Shown here: piece after piece, positions 1-10,016 of the stretch
Layout of the letters: every line of letters starts with the position of its first letter
Position numbering within the stretch: position 1 is the first letter of the stretch
Assembly: GCF_900129915.1 (NCBI RefSeq)
Contig: NZ_FQXH01000021.1
Coordinates: 1-34,973 of the forward strand
Origin: Tepidibacter thalassicus DSM 15285
GTDB taxonomy: Bacteria; Bacillota; Clostridia; Peptostreptococcales; Peptostreptococcaceae
DNA length: 34,973 nt
Direction of reading: 5' to 3'
Translations under genes and position numbers: made by a program
The notes under the pieces: model-generated
What the model saw: the letters and a program-made list of their open reading frames with translations, nothing else
What the model was told of the DNA's origin: nothing
Databases searched by the model: none

Positions 1-2
1 CA

Positions 3-221
3 GATATATCTGATTACATGAAAACATCTATTAAATCTATTAAAAAGTATAAAGACTATATAAAAAATACATTTGAATGTGATTATACAAACGGATTAAT
101 TGAAGGAATTAATAATAAAATTAAAGTAATAAAAAGGATTGCATTTGGCTACAAAAGCTTTTTTCATTTCAAGAATAGAATACTTATAAGTCAAAATTTA
201 CTAAAGTTAAAAGCCGTCTAA
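3..221 (+). CDS. ISL3-family transposase, C-terminal part (cut by window edge)
   Basis: The reading frame is open at the left edge of the window, so only about the last 72 residues are seen; the ATG at 18 is internal and not the start. The stretch NGLIEGINNKIKVIKR followed by GYKSFFHFKNRIL is the typical end of the ISL3 DDE transposase domain, which carries the last catalytic acidic residue (the E of LIEGINNK). The frame ends in KLKAV and the stop lies in a hairpin that forms the right end of the element. Whether the gene is intact cannot be judged, because its 5' part is outside the window. A second, internally deleted relative of the same element lies near 11.6 kb. Confidence 0.85.
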   Translation, partial: DISDYMKTSIKSIKKYKDYIKNTFECDYTNGLIEGINNKIKVIKRIAFGYKSFFHFKNRILISQNLLKLKAV

Positions 222-270
222 AACCTATTCGGTTTTAAACGGCCAACAATTAACTTTGTGATTCTCTTTA
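213..270. repeat. ISL3 right-end hairpin, copy 1; likely terminator of the hcp-cupin operon
   Basis: GCCGTCTAAAACC, a 5-nt loop, then GGTTTTAAACGGC form a stem over the transposase stop codon, followed by CAACAATTAACTTTG and GATTCTC, which mirror the AGAGAATCAC of the left end near 11.59 kb. Close copies lie at 11734-11764 and 26765-26820. On the minus strand it follows the cupin gene stop (307) and ends in a short T run, so it can act as a terminator in both directions. Confidence 0.7.
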
Positions 271-306
271 CCAACACTATTTGACAAAGAACCTAATTTA
301 TTTACT

Positions 307-633
307 TTATTTCTGCACATAATCTTTAGGATTTGGTGCTTTAATAACAAAAATCTCCAACGTTTCATCATGCTTATTTCCAACATTCATTTTAGTATTA
401 TAAGGAATGTTCAGTATATCTCCTTTAACATATTCATGTACTTCTTGATCTCCCAATTGAATTGACAATGTTCCTCTTATTACTATCATATACACATTAG
501 AATTTGCAAAATGTTCCGGTAATCCCTCACCTTTATTAAATATCATATGATTCAAATGAATATTTTCATCATTAATTATTTTTTCTATCGCTTTTTCATT
601 TCCTGTTGAATACTTATAAATTTTTTCTAACAT
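307..633 (-). CDS. small cupin-domain protein
   Basis: A 108-residue single-domain cupin. Residues about 30-95 show the two cupin motifs in relaxed form: GEGLPEHFANSNVYMIVIRG (one His, then the G before the next strand) and GDILNIPYNTKMNV. Only one of the usual metal-binding histidines is evident, so metal binding is uncertain. I place the start at the ATG at 633 rather than the TTG at 642, because the AGAAGGAG site touches the TTG but is 9 nt from the ATG. It lies 23 bp downstream of hcp on the same strand and is followed by the IS-end hairpin, so it is probably the last gene of the hcp operon. Its function is unknown; a sensor or small-molecule-binding role next to Hcp is only inference. 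Confidence 0.8.
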   Translation of the reverse strand: MLEKIYKYSTGNEKAIEKIINDENIHLNHMIFNKGEGLPEHFANSNVYMIVIRGTLSIQLGDQEVHEYVKGDILNIPYNTKMNVGNKHDETLEIFVIKAPNPKDYVQK

Positions 634-656
634 ATCATACAACTCCTTCTGCTTTT

Positions 657-2303
657 TTATCCTAAAAACTGTTCTAAATCTTCATCTACACTATTTATAC
701 CATTAATACCAAAAGTATCAACAAGCACTTTTGCCACATTTGGTGATAAAAACGCAGGTAATGTCGGTCCAAGCTTAATATTTTTCACACCAAGGTAAAG
801 CAATGCAAGTAGTACAATTACTGCTTTTTGCTCATACCATGCAATATTGTATGCTATCGGCAATTCATTAATATCATTAAGCTCAAATATTTCTTTTAAT
901 TTAAGGGCAATAACAGCTAATGAATAAGAATCATTACATTGTCCAGCATCTAGTACCCTTGGAATACCTCCTATATCTCCTAAATCTAATTTATTATAAC
1001 GATATTTAGCACAACCAGCTGTTAAAATAACTGTATCCTTTGGTAATTTCTTCGCAAATTCAGTATAATAAGATCTAGATTTCATTCTTCCATCACAACC
1101 AGCCATTACAAAGAATTTTTTAATTGCACCAGATTTTATAGCATCTACTATTTTATCTGCTAATGCAAAAACTTGTTCATGTGCAAATCCTCCAATAATT
1201 TTTCCTGTTTCTATTTCTTTAGGTGGATCTAATTTTTTAGCATGCTCAATTATTTCAGAAAAATCTTTTTTTCCATTTTCATCAGCTTCAATATGTTTAC
1301 ATCCAGGATATCCCGTTGAACCTGTAGTATAAATTCTTTCTATATGTTCTGGTTTTGGTGGCACAATACAATTTGTTGTAAATAGTATTGGTCCATTAAA
1401 TGTTTCAAATTCTTCCTTTTGTTTCCACCATGCATTTCCATAATTACCAACAAAATGATCATACTTTTTAAAAGCTGGGTAATAATGAGCTGGTAACATC
1501 TCACCATGCGTATAAACGTCTACTCCTGTACCCTTTGTTTGTTCTAATAACTGCTCTAAATCCTTCAAGTCATGACCTGATATTAAAATAGCCGGATTAT
1601 TTCTAACTCCAATATTCACTTCAGTTATTTCTGGATTCCCATAAGCACCTGTATTAGCAGCATCTAACATAGCCATAACATCTACACCGTATTTCCCTGT
1701 TTCCAATGTAAGAGCAACTAAATCATCTGCACTTAATGTATCATCTAATGTTGCAACTAATGCTTTTGAAATAAACTCATAAATTTCTTCACTCTCTTTT
1801 CCAAGATTATAAGCATGTTCTGCATAAGCTGCCATACCTTTAAGCCCATATGTTATTAATTCTCTAAGAGAACGAATATCCTCATTTTCTGTAGCTAAAA
1901 CTCCAACTTGAACAGAGTCTGCTTTAGCCTTTATAGCAAAGTCTGTATCTGCTGTCCATGTAGCAACATCATGTAAATCATTAAGTACTATCCCTTTATT
2001 TTTTAATTCTTCTTTCATTTCTTCTCTCAAAGCTATTCCTTCTTTGATTTTTTCAATAAATGCCCCTTCATCAAAATTAGCATTTGTAATAGTCATAAAC
2101 AAACCATTCATTATAAAGTGATTTGCATTCGAAAACTTAATACCTGCTTTTTTACATTCTTGTGCAATTAATGCTATACCTTTCAATGTGTAAATCATTA
2201 AATCTTGTAATTTTGCAACATCTTCTGATTTACCACAAACCCCTTTAACTGTACAACCTGTTCCCTTTGCTGCCTCTTGACATTGATAACAAAACATACT
2301 CAT
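657..2303 (-). CDS. hcp: hydroxylamine reductase / hybrid cluster protein Hcp
   Basis: 548 residues, full length for Hcp. The N-terminal Cys set C5-x2-C8-x8-C17-x5-C23 binds the cubane cluster, and this spacing is that of the strict-anaerobe class. Downstream conserved stretches include [60 protein letters not shown] and [10 protein letters not shown], which supply the Cys, His and Glu ligands of the Fe-S-O hybrid cluster. Hcp family members act in the cytoplasm as NO reductases and can reduce hydroxylamine, protecting anaerobes from nitrosative stress. The start ATG overlaps the stop of the upstream ATPase gene (ATGA) and has AGGAGG 9 nt upstream. It is the fourth gene of an operon starting at 5272, whose leading genes are not usual hcp partners (see findings). 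Confidence 0.97.
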   Translation of the reverse strand: MSMFCYQCQEAAKGTGCTVKGVCGKSEDVAKLQDLMIYTLKGIALIAQECKKAGIKFSNANHFIMNGLFMTITNANFDEGAFIEKIKEGIALREEMKEELKNKGIVLNDLHDVATWTADTDFAIKAKADSVQVGVLATENEDIRSLRELITYGLKGMAAYAEHAYNLGKESEEIYEFISKALVATLDDTLSADDLVALTLETGKYGVDVMAMLDAANTGAYGNPEITEVNIGVRNNPAILISGHDLKDLEQLLEQTKGTGVDVYTHGEMLPAHYYPAFKKYDHFVGNYGNAWWKQKEEFETFNGPILFTTNCIVPPKPEHIERIYTTGSTGYPGCKHIEADENGKKDFSEIIEHAKKLDPPKEIETGKIIGGFAHEQVFALADKIVDAIKSGAIKKFFVMAGCDGRMKSRSYYTEFAKKLPKDTVILTAGCAKYRYNKLDLGDIGGIPRVLDAGQCNDSYSLAVIALKLKEIFELNDINELPIAYNIAWYEQKAVIVLLALLYLGVKNIKLGPTLPAFLSPNVAKVLVDTFGINGINSVDEDLEQFLG

Positions 2304-3334
2304 TTTAAAAAACCTCCTAATTTATTTTTTTTTAATATTTCACCTTTTCTCAAATTAGCTCTTAATGTACTTATAATTTCATCCATTTTTTCTAATTCTG
2401 CTAACATATCTTTTTCTTCATTGTTAGTTTCTATAATTTTATCTATACCACCATTTTTTATAACAATTCTCTTATCTGCCATTAAAGCTAAAATAGGATC
2501 ATGTGTAGCCATTAATACAATTTTTTCTTCATTAACAAGAAGATTTAAAGCTTTTTTTCTATCTATTCCTGCATTTTCTATTTCATCTATTAAAACAATC
2601 GGTGATGTACTTAGTATCGCTGTATCTGCTATCATTAAAGCTCTAGACTGCCCTCCACTAAGACTTGTAATAGGTGTATCTAAATTAAATTGTTCACCAG
2701 CTAAATTATTAGCAGCATCAATAATTTTCATAATTACTTCTTCTTCATTTTCAACCATTCTACTTTTAGCATGTAACTCTATAAACTCTCTTACAGTTAA
2801 ATCCATTACAAAATTCATATTTTGAGATAATTGTGCAACTAATTTATTTGAAGATGAAAAACGCCATTTTTTATCAGGTATTTCTCCATTAATTAAAATA
2901 GTTCTTCCAGTAGGAGTATCATTATTAGCAGCCCATTCAATATCAGCTAATAATCGACTTTTCCCTGAGCCTGTTGGCCCAACAATTGATACTATTTCAC
3001 TTTTGCGAATAGTAAGTGTTTCAAAATTTTCTCTTTCTCCATATTTGTTCTTACCTGCTACAATTGTCAAAGACTCTATATTATCATCTTCTACTATTCC
3101 TAGAAATTCTAACATCTCATTGATATAAGCTACAAAATCGCCTTTTAATTTTTCAATATCTATTGCCCATTCCTCTATTTCCTCTTCAGTAAAATGATTC
3201 AAATATTGTCCAAATGTAATTTCTTCATATCCTTCTACATTAAGATTATTGTTTTGAAAAAAAGAAATAGAAAATGGATATTTACTTTCAATCTCCTTTA
3301 TTTTCATTTTTTCTATATCTTTTATGCTAATCAT
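2300..3334 (-). CDS. ABC-type ATPase with N-terminal ScdA_N/DUF1858-like segment, no membrane partner
   Basis: About 344 residues. Residues about 1-75 are a small helical segment ([22 protein letters not shown]) like the short domains seen in ScdA/DUF1858-type proteins. A complete ABC ATPase domain follows: Walker [10 protein letters not shown]-loop region LVAQLSQN, signature LSGGQSRA, Walker B IVLIDEIE and switch His in MATHD. No transmembrane stretch is present and no permease gene lies nearby. The ATG at 3334 is preferred to the GTG at 3343, because GGGTGA is correctly spaced from the ATG; that ATG overlaps the TAG of the GTPase gene by 8 nt. Its 3' end overlaps hcp by 4 nt, so translation is probably coupled. 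I infer a soluble energy-coupling or maturation role rather than transport; this is not demonstrated. Confidence 0.85.
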   Translation of the reverse strand: MISIKDIEKMKIKEIESKYPFSISFFQNNNLNVEGYEEITFGQYLNHFTEEEIEEWAIDIEKLKGDFVAYINEMLEFLGIVEDDNIESLTIVAGKNKYGERENFETLTIRKSEIVSIVGPTGSGKSRLLADIEWAANNDTPTGRTILINGEIPDKKWRFSSSNKLVAQLSQNMNFVMDLTVREFIELHAKSRMVENEEEVIMKIIDAANNLAGEQFNLDTPITSLSGGQSRALMIADTAILSTSPIVLIDEIENAGIDRKKALNLLVNEEKIVLMATHDPILALMADKRIVIKNGGIDKIIETNNEEKDMLAELEKMDEIISTLRANLRKGEILKKNKLGGFLK

Positions 3335-4028
3335 CTTCTTCACCCAATTTCATCTTTCTAACATTACCCATTTGATAATCTTCCCCAATTCTTCTCTCTC
3401 CTAAACAGTATGAACAAAGAGCTGAAGGCATTGAAAATCTCAATTCTTTTCCTCTCACAGTTTCTACATCTTCTTTTTCATCGTATAATAGTGTGCTTAA
3501 TTCAAATGCACCTTGCCCTGTTAATCCATTTACATGCATTATTGTCGCCTTGGGATTTACCGAATGAACTTTCGAAGCAAAAACTTCTCTTTCTGCTTGT
3601 GATACAATATCCCCTTTTGTTATTACAACAATATCTGCCGATTTTAACATAGGTCCAATTTTTTTAGGTGTATTAATACCACTTAAATTATCAATAACGC
3701 ATATTGCCTTAATATCTTTAATGTACGGCGAACAACGATTACAAAGTCCTGCACTTTCTGTAATCAATACATCTAAATTTTGTTTTTTTCCCCACTGAAC
3801 AACTTCTTCAATATTACTCACAAAATAATGATCTGGACATAAAGAACCCGATAATCCTTTTTTAACTGGAACTCCTGACTTTTTATATAAAACATCATCG
3901 TCAGTATATAAGCAATCAAACTTTACTACACCTACGCTTAACCCTCTTTGATGTAGAGCAGAAATTGTCTTTAATATTACTGATGTCTTTCCAGATGAAG
4001 GAGGTCCCGATATTGTTATTAAATTCAT
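3327..4028 (-). CDS. SIMIBI-class P-loop GTPase (HypB/CobW/UreG-like)
   Basis: About 233 residues. Walker A is GPPSSGKTS at residues 7-15, preceded by a beta strand exactly as in HypB/UreG. Further motifs are VKFDC (switch I region), LITESAGLCNRC (Walker B/switch II, with Cys pair), VITKGD for guanine recognition, and a C-terminal CSYCLGERR Cys pair. Cysteines in SLCPDH and CNRCSPY could bind metal, as in nickel and cobalt metallochaperones. The ATG at 4028 has GAGAGGTG 7 nt upstream; the GTG at 4034 overlaps the preceding stop and is less likely. The gene lies between the binding-protein-like and ATPase genes. A nucleotide-driven metal or cluster insertion role, perhaps for Hcp or a related metalloenzyme, is an inference from family and position. 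Confidence 0.85.
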   Translation of the reverse strand: MNLITISGPPSSGKTSVILKTISALHQRGLSVGVVKFDCLYTDDDVLYKKSGVPVKKGLSGSLCPDHYFVSNIEEVVQWGKKQNLDVLITESAGLCNRCSPYIKDIKAICVIDNLSGINTPKKIGPMLKSADIVVITKGDIVSQAEREVFASKVHSVNPKATIMHVNGLTGQGAFELSTLLYDEKEDVETVRGKELRFSMPSALCSYCLGERRIGEDYQMGNVRKMKLGEEDD

Positions 4029-4030
4029 AA

Positions 4031-5272
4031 TCACACCTCTCTAATAGTTTCATTAAAGATTTTCTCACATTTACTTATTAAACTTCCTATATCATTATTT
4101 TTAATATAATCCCAACCAATCCACATATACTTATGATCTTTAGAAATCATATTATCCACATCGGGATTTACACTTGGAAACTTCCCATTGTGCGATAATA
4201 TTTCTCCAACTTTTTTTGAAGCAAAAAAATCTACAATTGGTTTTAATTTTTCCTTTTTCTCTTTTTTACTCAACATAAATATCGGACTAATAATCGCACC
4301 GTCTTTTGGCCATATAGCTTTCATGGGTCCTTCTCTCTTTATCATTCTCGTGAAAAAATACGGCATTATTGTAACAACTGGTTTTTCTGTTTTTCTAATA
4401 TGAGATTTAACCATCTCCGATGGGTGCATACTTTTTAGCAAGCTTTTACCCAATTTTTTTACTCCTTCTTCACCGTATTTTTTATAAATATTTAATAATA
4501 TGGCATTAAACAAATCAAAATCTCCTATTGGTAAACTCACTTTATTTTCAAATTCTTCACTTAATATATCTTCCCAACTTGAAGGCATTTTCAGTCCTTT
4601 TAATTCCTCTGTATTCACTAAAAATACTGCCGGTACAACTCCTATCATTGAATACTGTTTATCTGGATCTTTTAGATTTATATAATCATTTTCAAAATCT
4701 CTATTGTAATGCTCTATTTCTGTAATATCTTCAAATACACCTTCTGACTTATATTTACCAATTAAATTTTTATCAAAAAATAAGTCAAATCCTGCTGATA
4801 TAAATATATCTGGTAATACATCTACTGATTTTGTTTTTTCTAAAGATTCTTTCAGCCAATCTACCCCCATAGATGCGGCTTTTAATTCATAACCTATAGT
4901 CACATTTAACTTCTCTTTATTATTTTCCAACCAATCTTGAAAAGCTTCCATCAACGGCACTCTTACAGGACATGGCAATATACCTTCAATTTTCACATCT
5001 GCATTTTGTGCTATTTGATTTACTTCAGATACCTTATCCACATTATTTTGCTTATCTTCAATAATATTTATTAATTGTTTTGTAAAAGTATCTATATTTA
5101 TTTTTTTCATTTTTAAAGCTGTTTCTAATGTAATTGTTTTTCCAATTGTTTTTCTTTGATTTTCATCTTTTATATTTTCAAAACCTACTGAAACCAACAA
5201 ATCAATTGCTTCTTTGTATTTTTCAGTAATATCAAACAATGTATCTTTTATATCAAAATATCTTTTATCCAT
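4031..5272 (-). CDS. cytoplasmic periplasmic-binding-protein-like protein with N-terminal DUF1858-like domain
   Basis: 413 residues. Residues about 1-70 form a DUF1858-like domain (DITEKYKEAIDLLVSVGFENI, GKTITLETALKM). From about residue 95 the sequence is an extracellular-solute-binding (iron/spermidine type) fold: GILPCPVRVPLMEAFQDWL, DVLPDIFISAGFDLFFDK, VPAVFLVNTEELKGLKMPSSWEDIL, LPIGDFDLFNAILL. It has no signal peptide, lipobox or membrane segment, so the protein should stay in the cytoplasm, which is unusual for this fold. The CPVRVP stretch could offer a Cys ligand. It has a GAGGTGG site 4 nt from the ATG and is the first gene of the hcp operon. It probably works with the GTPase and ATPase that follow, with which it forms a three-gene unit lacking a permease. 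Confidence 0.8.
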   Translation of the reverse strand: MDKRYFDIKDTLFDITEKYKEAIDLLVSVGFENIKDENQRKTIGKTITLETALKMKKINIDTFTKQLINIIEDKQNNVDKVSEVNQIAQNADVKIEGILPCPVRVPLMEAFQDWLENNKEKLNVTIGYELKAASMGVDWLKESLEKTKSVDVLPDIFISAGFDLFFDKNLIGKYKSEGVFEDITEIEHYNRDFENDYINLKDPDKQYSMIGVVPAVFLVNTEELKGLKMPSSWEDILSEEFENKVSLPIGDFDLFNAILLNIYKKYGEEGVKKLGKSLLKSMHPSEMVKSHIRKTEKPVVTIMPYFFTRMIKREGPMKAIWPKDGAIISPIFMLSKKEKKEKLKPIVDFFASKKVGEILSHNGKFPSVNPDVDNMISKDHKYMWIGWDYIKNNDIGSLISKCEKIFNETIREV

Positions 5273-5326
5273 TTTTCCACCTCATAAATTACTCATAATT
5301 TAGTAATTTTTTCTTTTGTTACACTT

Positions 5327-5368
5327 ATTATATCATTTGCATTTTTTCATTTCCGTATCCTATGTTAC
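5327..5368 (-). promoter_or_regulatory. hcp-operon promoter with Crp/Fnr-family box at -41.5
   Basis: On the minus strand GTAACATAGGATAC (5355-5368) is an imperfect palindrome of the GTAAC-N4-GTTAC type. It is followed after 22 nt by a perfect -10 TATAAT (5327-5332). With the start set 7 nt after the -10, the box centre falls at -41.5, the class II activator position. There is no recognisable -35 hexamer, as expected for an activated promoter. The Crp/Fnr gene just upstream is the natural candidate activator. Confidence 0.65.
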
Positions 5369-5383
5369 ACAAAAAATTTTTTC

Positions 5384-5430
5384 AAAAAAAATGGTTATAC
5401 AAGTATTTTAAGTATACTTGTATAACCATT
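5384..5430 (-). terminator. Rho-independent terminator of the Crp/Fnr gene
   Basis: A perfect 16-bp stem, AATGGTTATACAAGTA (5390-5405) against 5415-5430, with a 9-nt loop. It is followed on the minus strand by a run of eight T. It lies 5 nt after the regulator stop codon and separates that gene from the hcp-operon promoter. Confidence 0.85.
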
Positions 5431-5434
5431 TTAA

Positions 5435-6124
5435 TTATACATTCGATTTTAACAAATCAACATCAATAATCTCAAATGAAGATTTGTAAAAATCAATAAT
5501 ACCTTCTTCTTTCATTTTTATAATTTCTCTGGACAATGATGGTCTAGATACATTTAAAAATTCAGCTAATTCATGTCTTTTTAAAGGTACTGTAAATTTA
5601 TTTCTTCCAACGATACTATACTGTTCTAATAAATATGCACTTATTTTACTCCTTATGCTTTTCATTGATAAATATTCTATTTTCCTATTAAGTTCAAGTG
5701 CCTTTTGCGAAACTATTTTTAACATGTTTTGAATTAATAATTTATGCCCAATACACATTTTAGGACAATTACCTAATATTTTATTTGGAGTAAAAAACAA
5801 TACTATGCAGTCTGTAGATGCAATAACTGTAACAGGCCACTTATCATCATTAGAAAAAGCAATTACCTCACCAAATATGCTATTCTCTTTCAATTTAGCC
5901 ATAATAACTCTATCGCCGGCTGCATTTTCTTTTGTAACAACTACTTCTCCTTGAATTACAATCCCTATTCCAGTGAACTCATTTTCCGCTATAGTTATAT
6001 ACTCCTTTTTTTTATAATATGCTATTTTGGGTTTTAAACAAATTAACATTCTATTTAACTCATCTAATTCAATATTTTCAAAAAGTTTGACATTTTTAAG
6101 CTTATTTAGCCATTTAGTATACAT
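5435..6124 (-). CDS. Crp/Fnr-family transcriptional regulator (HcpR-like by context)
   Basis: 229 residues with an N-terminal cyclic-nucleotide-binding fold (about 10-130; GIGIVIQGEVVVTKE, LKENSIFGEVIAFS) and a C-terminal winged helix. The recognition helix is in LAEFLNVSRPSLSREIIKM (about 185-205), with the SRPSLSRE pattern of the Crp/Fnr superfamily. It has no N-terminal Fnr cysteine cluster; the cysteines near NCPKMCIG are central. It is encoded next to the hcp operon, and a palindromic box at -41.5 of that operon supports a role as its activator, as known for HcpR-type regulators of nitrosative stress. The gene has its own likely promoter in the 63-bp gap after guaA (TATAAT near 6157-6162) and ends at a strong terminator. 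Equivalence to HcpR is inferred from position, not proven. Confidence 0.88.
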   Translation of the reverse strand: MYTKWLNKLKNVKLFENIELDELNRMLICLKPKIAYYKKKEYITIAENEFTGIGIVIQGEVVVTKENAAGDRVIMAKLKENSIFGEVIAFSNDDKWPVTVIASTDCIVLFFTPNKILGNCPKMCIGHKLLIQNMLKIVSQKALELNRKIEYLSMKSIRSKISAYLLEQYSIVGRNKFTVPLKRHELAEFLNVSRPSLSREIIKMKEEGIIDFYKSSFEIIDVDLLKSNV

Positions 6125-6187
6125 GAACTCTCCCCTAATGTATAGTGATTCTTATATTATATCACACTTTTACTACAAATTAATATA

Positions 6188-7723
6188 CTACTCCCATTCT
6201 ATAGTTCCCGGAGGTTTACTAGTTATATCGTAAACTACTCTATTAACTCCATCAACTTCATTCACTATTCTATTTGAAATTTTTTCAAGTACATCATAAG
6301 GCATTTTGTACCAATCCGATGTCATTCCATCAGAAGAAGTTACAGCTCTTAATCCAACTAAATAAGCATAAGTTCTCTCATCCCCCATTACACCTACTGT
6401 TTTTACATCTGGAAGCGTTGCAAATGCCTGCCATATTTTATCGTAAAGTCCACTATTTTTTAATTCTTCAATATATATAGCATCTGCTTCTCTCAATATA
6501 TCGAGTTTCTCTTTAGTAACCTCACCTATTACTCTAATTCCAAGTCCTGGCCCTGGAAATGGATGTCTAAATATAAGATTTTTAGGTATTCCAAGCTCTA
6601 ATCCTAATTTTCTCACTTCGTCTTTAAATAATTCCCTCAAAGGTTCCATTATTTCAAATTCTATATCTTCAGGTATTCCTCCAACATTGTGATGTGATTT
6701 AATAGTAGAAGCACCACTATCTCCTGCTCCACTTTCTATTATATCTGGATATATAGTTCCTTGAACTAAAAAATCTATTTTACCCAATTTATTAGATTCT
6801 TCTTCAAATACCCTTATAAATTCTTCACCTATTATTTTTCTTTTATTTTCAGGTTCTGATACTCCTTTTAATTTATTTAAAAATCTATCTTGAGCATTTA
6901 CTCTTATTAAATTCATGCTAAATTCTTTCTTAAATATTCTTTCAACTTCATCTCCCTCATTTTTTCTAAGAAGGCCATGATCTACAAATATACAAGTAAG
7001 GTTGTCCCCTACTGCTTTATGAACAAGCACTGCTGCAACTGAACTATCTACTCCTCCACTTAATGCACATAAAACTTTTTTATCCCCAACTTTTTCTTTT
7101 ATTTCTTTAATTTTTTGCTCTATAAAAGAATCCATATTCCAACTACCACTCAATTTACATACTTCATATAAAAAATTTTTAATTACTTTAAATCCTTCTA
7201 TTGAATGTTCAACTTCTGGATGAAATTGTACTCCATATAATTTTTTATTTTCATCTTCCATGGCAGCTATCGGACAATCTCTTGTGAAAGCACTCGCCTT
7301 AAATCCATTTGGAAGTTTATCTATCAAATCAGTATGACTCATCCAAGTTATATTTTTCTTTTCAATTCCCTTAAACAAAAGACTATCTTCATAGTTTATT
7401 TCAGTTTTTCCGTACTCTCTTTTATTTCCCCTTTTTACATTCCCACCTAACATATAAGCCATGAGTTGAGCTCCATAACATATGCCAAGAATAGGTATAT
7501 TCATATTAAATATTTCCTTTGAAACTCTTGGAGCTCCTTCTTGATATACACTTGAAGGCCCTCCTGTAAATATTATTCCTTTAGGATTCTTTTCTTTTAT
7601 TTTTTCTATTGAAAATGTATACGGAACAACTTCACAATATACATTACACTCTCTAACCCTTCTAGCTATAAGCTGATTATATTGTCCTCCAAAATCGACA
7701 ACTAAAACTAACTCTTTTTCCAT
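6188..7723 (-). CDS. guaA: GMP synthase (glutamine-hydrolysing)
   Basis: 511 residues, normal length. The N-terminal class I glutamine amidotransferase domain has the nucleophile in ILGICYGAQ and the His/Glu pair in [10 protein letters not shown]. The ATP-pyrophosphatase domain has the P-loop [11 protein letters not shown]. The C-terminal dimerisation domain has [16 protein letters not shown] and ends in KPPGTIEWE. It converts XMP to GMP using ATP and glutamine. I start it at the ATG at 7723: AAGGAG lies 9 nt upstream, inside the end of guaB, whereas the upstream GTG at 7744 lies before that ribosome site. It begins 1 nt after the guaB stop, so the two form an operon under the guanine riboswitch upstream of guaB. 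Confidence 0.98.
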   Translation of the reverse strand: MEKELVLVVDFGGQYNQLIARRVRECNVYCEVVPYTFSIEKIKEKNPKGIIFTGGPSSVYQEGAPRVSKEIFNMNIPILGICYGAQLMAYMLGGNVKRGNKREYGKTEINYEDSLLFKGIEKKNITWMSHTDLIDKLPNGFKASAFTRDCPIAAMEDENKKLYGVQFHPEVEHSIEGFKVIKNFLYEVCKLSGSWNMDSFIEQKIKEIKEKVGDKKVLCALSGGVDSSVAAVLVHKAVGDNLTCIFVDHGLLRKNEGDEVERIFKKEFSMNLIRVNAQDRFLNKLKGVSEPENKRKIIGEEFIRVFEEESNKLGKIDFLVQGTIYPDIIESGAGDSGASTIKSHHNVGGIPEDIEFEIMEPLRELFKDEVRKLGLELGIPKNLIFRHPFPGPGLGIRVIGEVTKEKLDILREADAIYIEELKNSGLYDKIWQAFATLPDVKTVGVMGDERTYAYLVGLRAVTSSDGMTSDWYKMPYDVLEKISNRIVNEVDGVNRVVYDITSKPPGTIEWE

Positions 7724-7724
7724 A

Positions 7725-9206
<1,482 letters not shown>

Positions 9207-9255
9207 TTATCAATTCAAAATTAAAACAAATATTCAAATTTCTGGTTTAATGTAT

Positions 9256-9315
9256 AAAAAAACAAGAACCTATGTAATAATTTCTAAAACAGAGCGAAAT
9301 TATTACATAGGTTCT
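9256..9315 (-). terminator. riboswitch-controlled intrinsic terminator before guaB
   Basis: A perfect 20-bp stem (9265-9284 against 9296-9315) with an 11-nt loop, followed on the minus strand by seven T. The 5' arm (9296-9315) can instead pair with 9396-9415, which lies just after and partly inside the P1 stem of the guanine aptamer, so terminator and antiterminator exclude each other. Confidence 0.92.
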
Positions 9316-9410
9316 CGTATACTGTATATTTATTTAATTAAGCAAACCCATAGGGATACTCTCAGCCTACAAGCCCACTTTTTTTAAATAAATATAACCT
9401 ATAATAATTT
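9316..9410 (-). ncRNA. second structured leader element inside the antiterminator (possible second aptamer)
   Basis: Between the guanine aptamer and the terminator, a perfect 12-bp helix (9385-9396 with 9325-9336) encloses a 48-nt core. The core contains GGGCTTGTAGGCTGAGAG, TATCCC, and CCCTATGGG, which can form a small hairpin. A 12-nt asymmetric bulge carrying GTATAC follows, then the antiterminator helix. So much structure within the antiterminator loop is not needed for a one-ligand OFF switch and suggests a second ligand site. PRPP aptamers are known in tandem with guanine aptamers before purine genes, but I cannot match this core to that consensus by eye. Confidence 0.5.
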
Positions 9411-9481
9411 CACTCATAGTCAGGAAATTTACGGTTTCCCGGTAGATACTCTCGGTCCCTATTACCGAGGATATATGAGCG
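9411..9481 (-). ncRNA. guanine-class purine riboswitch aptamer
   Basis: On the minus strand P1 CGCTCATA pairs with TATGAGTG. P2 is CTCGGT with ACCGAG. The conserved J2/3 TATCTACC and the P3 arm CCGGGAAACCGT follow, then J3/1 GACTATG. The base before TATG is C, equivalent to C74, which selects guanine rather than adenine. It lies about 220 nt upstream of guaB, so guanine should reduce guaBA transcription by stabilising P1 against the antiterminator. Confidence 0.93.
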
Positions 9482-9506
9482 AATTTTTTTCTAACTTATG
9501 CTATAT

Positions 9507-9535
9507 AATGTATCAAAAAATTTTTTTATTGTCAA
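9507..9535 (-). promoter_or_regulatory. guaBA promoter
   Basis: On the minus strand TTGACA (9530-9535) is a perfect -35 hexamer, with a 17-nt spacer to TACATT (9507-9512). Transcription would begin about 20 nt before the guanine aptamer, as expected for this leader. Confidence 0.75.
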
Positions 9536-9563
9536 TAATTTTTCATACAAATAAAAAATTTCA

Positions 9564-10016
9564 CTATTTTTTATTGAAACTTTCTAAGTACTTATTTACA
9601 GTACACGTTATATCTTCGTATACAACTTTCAAAGGTATATTAAAATTTTCAGCTATAACCTTGCATTCCTCATATTCAGGTGAATATTTTAATATTTTAC
9701 TTTTATAATATGCAAATTTAATTGAAATATTACCATATTTTGTTTTTATTTTAACCATTTTTCTATCAAGTGTTTTTCTTGAAAATTTACTATACCTAAT
9801 TCCAAGTGTTGTAGTTTCCTTTAATATAAATTCCACTATTTCATCTAATTTTTCTTCTTCACAAATTACAGAAAGTTTTACAGCAGGTCTATTTTTTTTC
9901 ATATATATACTTTGAGTATATACATCTAATGCTCCCATTTTTAGTATTTGTTCATATATATAAGAATATATTTCTGAATTCATATCATCTATATTAGCAT
10001 TTATTTCGTAAACCAC
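9564..10016 (-). CDS. larC: LarC C-terminal part (LarC2), reached by -1 frameshift from LarC1
   Basis: 150 residues, equal to the C-terminal half of the nickel insertase LarC. It begins after the slip with DDVVYEINANIDDMN and includes GALDVYTQSIYMKKNRP and TTLGIRYSKFSR. The apparent start is a GTG at 10016 with no ribosome site, and the preceding codons GAC GAT fit the LarC family in the -1 frame. This supports entry by frameshifting within the 16-nt overlap with LarC1. The joined product would be about 394 residues, close to single-chain LarC proteins. LarC uses CTP to put nickel into the pincer nucleotide cofactor of lactate racemase. An independently translated LarC2 cannot be excluded. 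Confidence 0.9.
   Translation of the reverse strand: MVYEINANIDDMNSEIYSYIYEQILKMGALDVYTQSIYMKKNRPAVKLSVICEEEKLDEIVEFILKETTTLGIRYSKFSRKTLDRKMVKIKTKYGNISIKFAYYKSKILKYSPEYEECKVIAENFNIPLKVVYEDITCTVNKYLESFNKK

Noticed and set aside
2277..2825. 182-aa plus-strand reading frame
   Set aside because: It lies antisense inside the ABC ATPase gene, has no ribosome site and encodes low-complexity hydrophobic sequence; it is a shadow of the real gene.
9337..9384. TPP riboswitch, because of GGCTGAGA followed by CCC
   Set aside because: The pyrophosphate half (CTGATCTGG, then the CCAGCG and GGGAA parts) is absent and the gene is guaB, so the thi-box likeness is probably chance.
9316..9400. second purine aptamer duplicated from the first
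   Set aside because: It shares GAGAGTATC with the first aptamer but lacks the TCTACC and GACTATG core.
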